NCBI GenBank assembly: GCA_039924425.1
Contig: JBDTAX010000137.1
Coordinates: forward strand, 1-43,439
DNA length: 43,439 nt
Origin: GCA-003244245 sp039924425
GTDB lineage: Bacteria > Actinomycetota > Actinomycetes > Mycobacteriales > Pseudonocardiaceae
Reading direction: 5' to 3'
Notes under the pieces: model-generated
Told to the model about the DNA's origin: nothing
Database searches by the model: none
Seen by the model: only the letters and a program-made list of their open reading frames with translations
Position numbers and translations under genes: made by a program
Shown here: positions 22,094-29,959 of the stretch, one piece after another
Numbering within the stretch: position 1 is the stretch's first letter
Layout: the number at the start of each line of letters is the position of its first letter

Positions 22094-23530
22094 ATGAGCA
22101 CGACCCCGCATCAGAATCCCGGCGCTGACCACCCGGACTCGCAGGCCGCCGCACCCGGACGGGCTCTGTCGTTGTCGCGGTTGCTCAGCCAGGCGGTGAT
22201 CGGGGCTCGCGGGCAGAAGCTGGGCCAGCTCTCCGACATGATCGTCCGACTGCGCGGGGCCGAATACCCGCTGGTCACCGGGCTTGTCGCGGACATCGGC
22301 GGGCGCCGGGTATTCGTGCCCGCCCAGACCGTGACCGACTGGGGCACCGATCGGGTGATGCTGGCCAGCGCCCGGGTCGACCTGCGGGAATTCGAGCGGC
22401 GTGACGGCGAGGTGCTGCTGCGCGCCGACATCCTCGGCCACCGGCTCATCGACATCCCCCGGGCGCGCCTGGTGCGGGCCTGTGACCTGGAGCTCCTCGA
22501 CACCAGTGACGGTTGGGTGCTGGCCGGGGTGGACACCCGCAAGACCAACTGGTGGCGCCGGGTACTGGGGCTGACCGGGCCCGCCCAGGACCAGTCCGCC
22601 CAGGACCAGTCCGGCGAGGGTGAGCCCGTTGAGGCCGGGTACCGGGACTGGAAGGCGTTCGAGGCATTGATCGGGCACGAGCCCTCGGTGCTGCTGCGCA
22701 CCCCGACTGGCCGGCTGCGCCGGCTCAAGCCCGCCCAGATCGCCGACCTGCTCGAGCAGGCATCGCGGCAGGAGCAGAGCGAGCTGCTCGACCAGGTCCA
22801 CGTCGACCCCGAGCTGGAGGCTGACGTGTTCGAGGAACTCGACGACGACCGCCAGTCCCGGCTGCTGCGCGACCGCACCGACCCCGAGATCGCCGGTGTG
22901 CTGGCCCGGATGCGTGCCGACGACGCCGCTGACGCCATCGCCGACCTGCCCCAGCCGCGCCGCCAACCCGTCCTCGAGCTGCTCCCCGCCGGTCAGCGCA
23001 CCAAGGTGACGGCGCTGCTGGGCTACAACCCGACCAGCGCAGGCGGGCTGATGAGCCTGGACTTCCTCGCCCTGCCGCGCGACACCCCGGTCGCCGCGGT
23101 GCTGGAGCGGGTGCGCACCGCCCGCACCCTGCAACCCGAGGCCCTGACCACCGTGTACAGCCTCAACCACCGAGGGAAGCTGCGCGGCGCGGCCAGCCTC
23201 GTCGCCCTGGTCCAAGCCGACCCCGAGGCGCTGCTGCGCACCGTCGCCGACCGCAACCCGATTCGAGTGCGCTCCGACGCCGAACTGATCGACATCACGC
23301 TCCTGATGACCGATTACAACCTGCTCAACCTGCCCGTGGTCGATGACGACCGGGTCATCGGCGTCATCACCGTCGACGACGTGCTTGAGTCCTCCCTGCC
23401 GCGCAGCTGGCGGCGCCGCGAACCCGCAACCCACCTCGAGCCCACCGACGAGGACAACGAACCCCAGCCCACCGCCGACGCTAACCCCCGCCGAAGCGCC
23501 CCCACCAAGCAACCACCCACCGATGCCTGA
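22094..23530 (+). CDS. Soluble MgtE N-domain/CBS protein with PRC-barrels
   Basis: 478 residues, no membrane helix. Two PRC-barrel-like segments come first (LLSQAVIGARGQKLGQLSDM and VLLRADILGHRLIDIPRARL). An MgtE N-terminal helical domain follows (about 200-320, with LKPAQIADLLEQASRQEQSE and MRADDAADAIADLPQPRRQP), then a CBS pair (about 325-440, with VDDDRVIGVITVDDVLE). The transmembrane channel of true MgtE is missing and the tail is disordered and Pro/Thr-rich. MgtE N/CBS domains sense cytosolic Mg2+, so this may gate the adjacent NRAMP-type carrier. A 15-base tandem repeat at 22583-22612 encodes a doubled AQDQS linker. Confidence 0.88.
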   Translation: MSTTPHQNPGADHPDSQAAAPGRALSLSRLLSQAVIGARGQKLGQLSDMIVRLRGAEYPLVTGLVADIGGRRVFVPAQTVTDWGTDRVMLASARVDLREFERRDGEVLLRADILGHRLIDIPRARLVRACDLELLDTSDGWVLAGVDTRKTNWWRRVLGLTGPAQDQSAQDQSGEGEPVEAGYRDWKAFEALIGHEPSVLLRTPTGRLRRLKPAQIADLLEQASRQEQSELLDQVHVDPELEADVFEELDDDRQSRLLRDRTDPEIAGVLARMRADDAADAIADLPQPRRQPVLELLPAGQRTKVTALLGYNPTSAGGLMSLDFLALPRDTPVAAVLERVRTARTLQPEALTTVYSLNHRGKLRGAASLVALVQADPEALLRTVADRNPIRVRSDAELIDITLLMTDYNLLNLPVVDDDRVIGVITVDDVLESSLPRSWRRREPATHLEPTDEDNEPQPTADANPRRSAPTKQPPTDA

Positions 23531-23567
23531 ACCCCCGGCCCTGATGGATGGCGAGAAGATGATGTTC

Positions 23568-24356
23568 TTATCGGATGATTGACACGATCTGTAGGACGGC
23601 GTCCGCGAGCTCGGCATCGCCGCGCACCGCGGCTCGCGGGCGGGCGTCGGATGGTTCGATCCCGCGGACGCACAAGCGCCACAAGGTGTCGGCGTCGGCC
23701 GTGAGGGTCGTTGTGGCGTCCGGTCCGTCGCTGGCCCAGCGCCATTGGTGTCCCGATCGCCGCCAGCTCCAGGTTCCGCCGCCCGGTCCGACCACGTTGA
23801 TGCTGAGGACGGTGCCCTCAGCATCCTGGCGGTGGGCCAGTGTGTGCGGTAGGGCGCGCAGGAAGGTGTCCAGCACCGTGTGGAGCACGGTTGGGCCACC
23901 GGTGTCGGGCTGGCCGACCGCGTCACGTATCTGCCGCTGGTGCACCCAGTATTCGGTGAAGTCCCGCGCGCAGTCCAACCACCTCGGAGCCGGGTCGGCG
24001 CCCGCCCACGTGACAGGCCCGCCCAGCGCATCAAGGTCCAGATCGCGCCACATCCGCAGAACCTGGGGCGAGGTCGTCTCGAACAGGTCGACCAGCAGCG
24101 AGGGGCTGACCCGGCTGGCCGCGGCCACCCAATCCTGGTTGAAGCGGTGGATGAAATGGGCCACGGGCTCCCCGGGCTGCGGTTGATCGCCGAGGTAGCC
24201 GTCGCGGGTGCGGGCGAGCCGGTTCAGTTCGGTACCGAGCATATGCGCCACCACATCACGGACCAGCCACGGCGCGCACCCGGTCGGTTGCTGCCACTCG
24301 TCGGGCCGCAGGCCCTTGAGCAGGCAGATCAGCACCGCGCGGTCCTGCTCGAACAT
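23568..24356 (-). CDS. Maleylpyruvate isomerase-like mycothiol-dependent enzyme
   Basis: 262 residues. The N-terminal DinB-like four-helix domain shows the metal-binding histidine region VRDVVAHMLGTELNRLARTR and a later FTEYWVHQRQIRDAVG segment with further ligands. The C-terminal 90 residues form an SCP2-like domain with WRWASDGPDATTTLTADADTLWRL. Members use mycothiol as a cofactor; the substrate here is unknown. ATG 24356 is the first good start, and no upstream start is seen in the frame. Confidence 0.85.
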   Translation of the reverse strand: MFEQDRAVLICLLKGLRPDEWQQPTGCAPWLVRDVVAHMLGTELNRLARTRDGYLGDQPQPGEPVAHFIHRFNQDWVAAASRVSPSLLVDLFETTSPQVLRMWRDLDLDALGGPVTWAGADPAPRWLDCARDFTEYWVHQRQIRDAVGQPDTGGPTVLHTVLDTFLRALPHTLAHRQDAEGTVLSINVVGPGGGTWSWRRSGHQWRWASDGPDATTTLTADADTLWRLCVRGIEPSDARPRAAVRGDAELADAVLQIVSIIR

Positions 24357-24420
24357 CGGGCGGGCGTCGATCTTCGGACCGAAGTGTGTCTGCTGCGTCT
24401 GATTGCCGGGTGTTGCGATG

Positions 24421-24843
24421 TCAGGTGGCCTCGGGGTCGATGGGTGGTCGTTCGCCGACGGCGAGGGGCAGCGGTGGGAGGGCTGGTTGCTGGAGGGGTG
24501 TCGGTTCCCAGTTCACCAGGTCGTCCCAACTACCTGGTGGCGGTGGGAAGCGGTAGGGCGCGATCGGGTCATCGCGCAGGTGACTGAGCAGCGCGGCGCG
24601 GGGATTGCGCCAGTTCCCGAGGCCGCCGAGATTACTGCGAAGATCGTTTAACGGTTCGCGGATCTCGTCGAATTCTGGGCCGAGTTGCTCACGGATCTTC
24701 TGATTCGCGTCGTTGGTGTAATTTTTGACCTGCCGCAGGGTTTTGGCCAGCCAGGCCGCCGCGGTGGGCAGGCGCTCGGGGCCCAGCACGAACAGCGCCA
24801 CCACCGCCAGGATCAACAACTTTTCAAAGCTCAGGTCAAACAT
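24421..24843 (-). CDS. tatB: Sec-independent protein translocase subunit TatB
   Basis: 140 residues. It has the short N-terminal helix with the Tat Glu/Pro hinge (MFDLSFEKLLILAVVALFVL, GPERLP) and a long amphipathic helix (TAAAWLAKTLRQVKNYTNDA) extending to residue 70; the Pro-rich tail is typical of actinobacterial TatB. With TatA and TatC it exports folded proteins carrying twin-arginine signals. tatA lies 25 bases upstream on the same strand; tatC is not in the window. Confidence 0.93.
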   Translation of the reverse strand: MFDLSFEKLLILAVVALFVLGPERLPTAAAWLAKTLRQVKNYTNDANQKIREQLGPEFDEIREPLNDLRSNLGGLGNWRNPRAALLSHLRDDPIAPYRFPPPPGSWDDLVNWEPTPLQQPALPPLPLAVGERPPIDPEAT

Positions 24844-24868
24844 TGACCCCCTCCTCGCGGTGCGGTTC

Positions 24869-25129
24869 CTAGAAGGTGGGCCGGTGGGTGGTGTCGGGGA
24901 TGGGCTGGTGCGGGTGAGTCTGGGGTTGCTGTTCGATGGCGGGTGCGGGCGCCGGTTCTTGTTGCGGACGGCTGGCGTTCTCCTCGGCCGCCGCGCCCTT
25001 CATCTCGCCTTTGAAGATCCTGGCGGACTGACCTACCGCGCGGGCCATGTCGGGCAGCCGCTTGGCCCCGAACAACAGCACGAACGCGGCGAGGACGATC
25101 AGCAGATGCCAGACGCTGAAGCCGCCCAT
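24869..25129 (-). CDS. tatA: Sec-independent protein translocase subunit TatA
   Basis: 86 residues from ATG 25129, with a GGAAAGG ribosome site upstream. The N-terminal helix FSVWHLLIVLAAFVLLFGAK is followed by the RLPDMARAVGQSARIFKGEM amphipathic helix, then a Gln/Pro/His-rich tail. The FGAKRLP hinge is classic for TatA. TatA is the pore-forming part of the Tat translocase. Most actinobacteria place tatA with tatC; here it is with tatB. Confidence 0.93.
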   Translation of the reverse strand: MGGFSVWHLLIVLAAFVLLFGAKRLPDMARAVGQSARIFKGEMKGAAAEENASRPQQEPAPAPAIEQQPQTHPHQPIPDTTHRPTF

Positions 25130-25167
25130 GACAACACCTTTCCTCGCGCTGGGTGATGGGTTCGTCG

Positions 25168-25593
25168 TCAGGGTACCCGCACGGAGCGCACCGCGTTGCG
25201 GCTGGCCAGAAGTTCGGCGGCGAGCAGCCCCAGGGTGGCGAGCTCGACAATGACGCTGATCAGGGCCTGCGGGGCGGGCTGCAGACCGTATTCGATGAAC
25301 CCGAAGATCCCACGGGTTCGAGAGAGGACGAATCCCCCCAACGCCCCGGCGGCCAGCCCGGCGGCGACCAGCTGCGGTATCGCCCCGGCGGCGGCCAGCC
25401 GCGGTATCGCCGCTGGGGTGAGCAGCAACAGCAGCGCCACCGCCAGCGAGCCGCTGGCCTGGAGGAGAAACGCCGGGCCAACCTCGGGTATTACGCGGTA
25501 ACCCTGCAGGTACAGCTGGGCGTGAATGACGCCGCTGGCGGCCAGACAACCAGCCGCGCCGACCCGGGACAGGGTTGAGAAGTTCGGATTCAT
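25168..25593 (-). CDS. Four-helix membrane protein of unknown function
   Basis: About 141 residues from ATG 25593. Four hydrophobic helices are evident (RVGAAGCLAASGVIHAQLYL, FLLQASGSLAVALLLLLTPA, LVAAGLAAGALGGFVL, LISVIVELATLGLLAAELLA). The fold looks like small DoxX-like or DUF membrane proteins, but no firm family is recognised. A near-repeat encodes IPRLAAAGAIPQLVAAG. It is immediately upstream of tatA on the same strand (38 bases), so co-transcription is likely. Confidence 0.65.
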   Translation of the reverse strand: MNPNFSTLSRVGAAGCLAASGVIHAQLYLQGYRVIPEVGPAFLLQASGSLAVALLLLLTPAAIPRLAAAGAIPQLVAAGLAAGALGGFVLSRTRGIFGFIEYGLQPAPQALISVIVELATLGLLAAELLASRNAVRSVRVP

Positions 25594-25882
25594 GGTTGGC
25601 CCTACTTGTCGGGGACCCGCCTCAATGGGGTCTCTCCGGTAGATAAGGGGCTGGGTTACACCCCGGGCCAGGCGGGTGACGACACGCATCAGCACATGCC
25701 GCCACCACAGCGCTCGGGTGCGGCCCACAGTCGTGAACTCGACGCCACCGACCTTAATCAGGCCTTGCGAGCAGCTCCAGTGTCGAACTCGGCGCACTGA
25801 GAGCGCTCAAGGTCAGGCCCGTTTCATGTTCAGCTGCTTGAGCGGGTCGGGGCGGGCTGCGGCATCATCGGTGCTGGGTGCC
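25594..25882. other. Intergenic stretch without a supported gene
   Basis: Short open frames exist on both strands but none has convincing codon use, ribosome site or family match. The minus-strand frame runs on from the membrane protein gene and could only be an N-terminal extension. The stretch ends at the strong hairpin at 25883. Confidence 0.4.
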
Positions 25883-25929
25883 CACGACAATGCCCCGGCC
25901 CATCTGGTGTGGGCCGGGGCATTGTCGTG
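25883..25929. terminator. Strong bidirectional terminator, 20-base perfect stem
   Basis: Left arm 25883-25902 (CACGACAATGCCCCGGCCCA) pairs perfectly with right arm 25910-25929, with a 7-base loop. The AT-rich stem base gives T-rich ends in either direction. It lies 15 bases beyond the stop of the minus-strand DUF397 gene, so it ends that operon. Confidence 0.9.
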
Positions 25930-25944
25930 AGTTCGGCGGGCGGG

Positions 25945-26172
25945 TTACGGGTTCAGCTCGCCGCCGCGCACCGCCGTGAGGAACGCGGCGAACTGCCGCC
26001 CGGGCACGGCCAGGGTGGTTCGCCGGCTGCTGTCCGGGTGTTCCTTGGTGTCCTGCAGGCCGGTCCATCCCGCGGCGTGGCCGATGGCGACGCACGCTTG
26101 TGCCCCGCTCGATCGGCTGGACTTGCGGTAGTGCGCGCCGCGCAGTACCGCGGAGCCTGGTTGGTCTGTCAT
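25945..26172 (-). CDS. DUF397 domain protein (second copy)
   Basis: 75 residues. The DUF397 pattern is present: GAHYRKSSRSSGAQACVAIG, WTGLQDTKEHPDS, and a final FAAFLTAVRGGEL helix. It overlaps the stop of its regulator by 4 bases, as in the first pair at 18225. Sequence similarity to the first copy is limited to the core motif, so the two are old paralogues rather than a recent duplication. A strong terminator follows. Confidence 0.92.
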   Translation of the reverse strand: MTDQPGSAVLRGAHYRKSSRSSGAQACVAIGHAAGWTGLQDTKEHPDSSRRTTLAVPGRQFAAFLTAVRGGELNP

Positions 26173-27038
26173 GTGTCTCCTGTTCGGCTCTCGGTGAACG
26201 TGTCCGCGATCTCGGCGATCTTACGCATCGAGTCGTCCGGGCCGAGCGCTTTGGCGGTGACCGCGTCGAACACGCTGGTGTGCTGCCGGATCTCGTGCGC
26301 TTTCTCCAGGAAACCGCTGGCGTGCGCGTAGTCGAGGAACACGATGGCCGGGTCTTCGGGTTCCGGGAAGCTCAGCAGGATGAAGGTTTGTCCCTGGGCG
26401 GGATGCTCGCCGGCTTCATACGGCAACACCAGCACCTCCACCGTGGCGTTGTGCTGGGCGTCCAGTAGGTGGCGAAGCTGCGCGTGCATGACCTCGCGCC
26501 CGCCGACCCAGCGGTGCAGAGCGGCCTCGTTGATCACCACCGTCAACCGGAAGTCGCTGGCGGTCAACCGTTGCTGGCGCTCGGCGCGCAGTTGCACCAG
26601 TCGCGGCAGGTCGGCTGAGCGGAGGAAGGGTGCGGCCGAGCTGATCACGGCTTTCGCGTACTCGGGCGTTTGGAGCAGGCCTGGGATGAAGGCGTCCTCG
26701 TAGGTCTGTTCCCAGGAGGCTCCGGCCTCCAACCCGATCAGGAGCTCGACGTTGTCGGGCAGCACGTCGGAGTACTGCTCCCACCAGCCCAGCACGTCGC
26801 CGTCGCGGCGCAGCGTGTGCAGCTCCTCAGCCTTGCGCTCGTCCACCGCGAACACTGTGATCAGCTTGTCCAGTTGCGCGGTGGTGAGCTGGCCCCGGGC
26901 GTTCTCGACCCGGCTGAGCTGCGGTTGTGACGTGCCGATCTTCTTGGCGAGGATGCCCCCGGACATGCGCTCGGTGTCCCGGAGTCGTTTGATTTCCGAG
27001 CCGAGTCGTCGCCTGCGCACGGTCGGGCTGATCGCCAT
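26169..27038 (-). CDS. Scr1-type XRE helix-turn-helix regulator (second copy)
   Basis: 289 residues. The helix-turn-helix is at about 10-70 (IKRLRDTERMSGGILAKKIG, TSQPQLSRVENARGQLTTAQ). The DUF5753-type effector domain follows: LLIGLEAGASWEQTYEDAFI, PGLLQTPEYAKAVI, VVINEAALHRWVGGREVMHA and LPYEAGEHPAQGQTFILL. Together with DUF397 it forms a second regulatory pair. An inverted repeat at 27119-27144 lies upstream. The two regulators share architecture but only moderate identity. Confidence 0.92.
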   Translation of the reverse strand: MAISPTVRRRRLGSEIKRLRDTERMSGGILAKKIGTSQPQLSRVENARGQLTTAQLDKLITVFAVDERKAEELHTLRRDGDVLGWWEQYSDVLPDNVELLIGLEAGASWEQTYEDAFIPGLLQTPEYAKAVISSAAPFLRSADLPRLVQLRAERQQRLTASDFRLTVVINEAALHRWVGGREVMHAQLRHLLDAQHNATVEVLVLPYEAGEHPAQGQTFILLSFPEPEDPAIVFLDYAHASGFLEKAHEIRQHTSVFDAVTAKALGPDDSMRKIAEIADTFTESRTGDT

Positions 27039-27118
27039 GCTGTCTCCCCGCAGTCCTCGTCAGGGTCACGTCGCTGTCAAGCCATCCACCCTTTCGGGTC
27101 ACTTGCGCGCCATCTGGA

Positions 27119-27144
27119 GATAGTCCAGAATATCCACGACTATC
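27119..27144. promoter_or_regulatory. Inverted repeat upstream of second Scr1-type regulator
   Basis: Arms GATAGTC (27119-27125) and GACTATC (27138-27144) are separated by 12 bases, in an AT-richer stretch 81 bases before the regulator start. It could be the operator of this regulator. It differs in sequence and spacing from the site at 19399. Confidence 0.4.
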
Positions 27145-27320
27145 CTGTAAGTGATCGCACAAAGCTGGAACAGGGTAGTCCGACCAGGGGCACCGTCCCG
27201 AGGTGGGCACCCACATCGCGTCGGGCGGCGCCCCTGGCCTGGAACTGCCAGTCGCTCTCGATGCGGCGGCTGGCCTCCGCGACGGCGGCCCCGAGTTCGC
27301 GCCCCGATGATCGCCTCGGG
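27140..27320 (-). pseudogene. Possible coding remnant
   Basis: A minus-strand frame reads RELGAAVAEASRRIESDWQF, QARGAARRDVGAHLGTVPLV, then GLPCSSF to a TAG at 27140. Its codon use is gene-like, but it has no start codon, and a neighbouring frame (DGDPEAIIGAR) seems to continue it upstream. This suggests a frameshifted fragment of a small protein. No family is recognised. Confidence 0.25.
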
Positions 27321-27448
27321 GTCGCCGTCGCATCTCACACCACGACCCGCCGAGAGAAGGAAGGCGGCGGCTACCGGCCGCGGATCGGCTGAGGTTCTGC
27401 AAGGATGAATGGTTGGTTCAACTCTGTGAATTGGTGAGGTGCGCGGGT

Positions 27449-27895
27449 ATGCCTGGGACGCGTTCGGGGGCCCGACGGGAGTTCCCTTGGGCGGCGTCGG
27501 CGCTGACCGTGTTGCTGACCACCACGGGAACCCTGCACTTCGTCCTGCCCGAGGCGTTCGACGCGCTGGTGCCGGCCGCACTGCCCGGGGGTCCTCGGTT
27601 GTGGACCGCGGCTTCTGGGGTGGTCGAGCTGGCGGTCGCGATCGCGGTCGCGGTGCCGCGCACCCGCGGGCTCGGGGGTGCGGCCGCGGCGGCGCTGTTC
27701 GTCGCGGTGTTCCCGGCAAACGTCAAGATGGCGATCGACTGGTCGGACCGATCGCTCGCGGAGCAGCTCGTGGCGTACGGACGGCTGCCGCTGCAGATCC
27801 CGCTTGTTCTGTGGGCGCTGCGGGTGCGAGTCCGGTCAGGGTCTGCGGCAGTGGGCCGTGGTGCAGGACGCCGAGGCGTTGGGTGGCGCGGGTGA
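27449..27895 (+). CDS. DoxX-like membrane protein
   Basis: About 148 residues from ATG 27449 with GAGGTG upstream; GTG 27434 is an alternative. Four helices are present, with TGTLHFVLPEAFDALVPAAL, PGGPRLWTAASGVVELAVAI and LFVAVFPANVKMAIDW characteristic of DoxX-like proteins. The function of this subfamily is unclear. Its last 170 bases overlap the 3' end of the damaged helR gene on the other strand, so one of the two ends is probably extended or altered. Confidence 0.75.
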   Translation: MPGTRSGARREFPWAASALTVLLTTTGTLHFVLPEAFDALVPAALPGGPRLWTAASGVVELAVAIAVAVPRTRGLGGAAAAALFVAVFPANVKMAIDWSDRSLAEQLVAYGRLPLQIPLVLWALRVRVRSGSAAVGRGAGRRGVGWRG

Positions 27896-29917
27896 GGGCG
27901 ACGTAGAGTTCGGCCGCGCCGCGTGGGCCGTCGGCGAGGATCCTCATCGGTTCCACGACCAGGACGGCGTCGAACTCCAGGCCCTTCGTCTCCGACGCCA
28001 CCACCGCGCTCGGCACACCTGGTGGCCCGATCACGACGCTGGTGCCTTCGCGACCGGCTTCGTCGCGTACGAATTCCTTGATGGCAGCGGGCAGTTCGTC
28101 CTCGGTGACCCGCCTGGACCATGGCTGGACGCCGCACGCGCGGACTGACTCCGGTGGCTGGAGCCCGGGTGCGAACTCGGCGAGCAGCGCGGCGGCGACG
28201 GCCATGATCTCCGCCGGGGTGCGGTAGTTCACCGACAGCGACCGGTAGATCCAGCGGCCGGGCACGTACCGCTCCAGCATGGTGTCCCACGATGTCGCTC
28301 TGGCCGCCGACCGGCGTTGGGCGAGATCGCCGACCACCGTGAAGGATCGGGCCGGGCAGCGCCGCATCAGTACTCGCCAGTCCATTTCGGACAGTTCTTG
28401 GGCTTCGTCGACCACGACGTGCCGGTAGGTCCAGTCCCAGTCCGCGGCGGCGCGTTCGACGAGTTCACGGGCGTCGCGCTCAAGGAAGCGGTCGGCTAGG
28501 TCCTCGGCGTAGAGCAGGTCGTGGGCGAGCAGGTGGTCCTCGTCGTCCATCAGGTCCTCGCGGTGGATGAGGCTGTCCAGTACGCCGGCGGCGTACTCGG
28601 CCTCGTCCTTACGTTCCCGATCTGCGGCCCGCTCGGCGGCCCGCTCGGCCGGCTTGTCGCGGCCCACCAGGTCGACCAGTTCGTCGAGCAGCGGCATGTC
28701 CGACACCGTCCAGGCGGCGCCGTCGGCGCGCAGCAACGCCTGGTCGGCGCCAGCCGCTCGCAGCCGTTCGGGGGACATGTACAGCGGTGCCAACAGGGTT
28801 TCCGGCGTCAGTATCGGCCAGAGTTCGTCGAGCGCGGCGGTGAACGTGTCGTCGTCGGCGAGTTCCTTGAGGAGGTCCGCCCGCAGGTGCTCCCAGGCTT
28901 CGCGGTCCGCCCGGGTCAGCCAGCCCCGGGCGATCCGGGCTATCGCCCGTTCGGTGAGCACCCACGTGACGATCTCACGGAACACCGCGCGGGCCTCGTT
29001 GTGCGCCAGCCCGCTCGCGCGCGCCTCCTCCCTGGCCCACTGCGCGGTCTCGGCGTCGCGAGCACGTCGAGGATTTTCAGCGAGCCCTTGAGCCGCGCGG
29101 CTTCCGGGGTGTCCTCGGCGGTGACGCGCAGGCCGGGCACGAGCTCGCCAGTGGTCATGAACACCACGTCGGACTCGCCCAGCGACGGCAGAACGCGGCC
29201 GATGTGGTTCAGGAACGCCGGGTTGGGCCCGACCACGAGCACACCATGGCGTTCCATCCGCTCCCGCTGGGTGTAGAGCAGGTACGCGACGCGGTGCAGC
29301 GCCACCACGGTCTTGCCGGTGCCCGGGCCGCCCTCGATCACCAGCACCCCCGGGTGATCGAGCCGGATGATCTCGTCCTGCTCGGCCTGGATCGTCGCCA
29401 CGATGTCGCGCATCCCGTCACCGCGCGGCGCGTTGACCGCCGCGAGCAGGGCTGAGTCCCCTCCCTCGCCACCGCCGGGGCGGCCGAGCACCTCGTCGGT
29501 GAAATCGACCACGTGACGCCCGCGGGTGTGGAACTGGCGGCGCCGACGCATGTTCTCCGGGGTCGCGGCGGTGGCGACGTAGAACGCGCGCGACGCCGGC
29601 GCCAGCCAATCGAGCAACACCGGATCGTAGTCGTTCTCCTCGTCGACAAGGCCGATCCGGCCGATGTAGCAATGGTCGCCCGAAAGGGTGTCCAACCGGC
29701 CGAAACACAGCCCGTTGTCCGCCACGTCCAGCCGCTTCACCTCTTTGGCCAGCGCGCGCACCTCGACATCCCGTTCCATGGGTGTCTCGCCGTTTCCCCG
29801 CAACGCCGCGTTGTATTCACCCTTCACTCGCGCGCGCTCGGCGTCGAGCCGCGTGTAGAGCCCGGCCACGTAGCTCCGCTCGGACCGCAATTCCTCTTCG
29901 TACCCCTGAGTTGACAC
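27723..29917 (-). pseudogene. helR: HelR/HelD-type RNA polymerase helicase, broken by a frameshifting deletion
   Basis: The N-terminal frame (29917 to about 29046) carries a coiled start, the SF1 Walker A GGPGTGKT and LLYTQRERMERHGVLVVGPN. After GSLKILDVLA (about 29055) it shifts frame and ends in meaningless sequence at 28940. The gene resumes in another frame at DAETAQWAREEARASGLAHN and continues with VVVDEAQELSEMDW (Walker B), the motif region YRTPAEIMAVAA, ASETKGLEFDAVLVVEP and ELYVALTRATQRLG (motif VI). About 25-35 codons expected between the two parts are absent. HelR frees stalled or rifamycin-bound RNA polymerase and gives rifamycin tolerance; here it would not be functional unless the break is a sequence error. 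Confidence 0.8.
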
Positions 29918-29959
29918 ATTCCCCTCACCGCGGCTCACTGCGTTGTCATCGTTGCGCGT

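Noticed and set aside
21473..24034. 853-codon open frame on the minus strand
   Set aside because: It is antisense to the well-supported NRAMP-type and MgtE-like genes and has His/Gln/Gly-rich composition typical of a GC-rich shadow frame.
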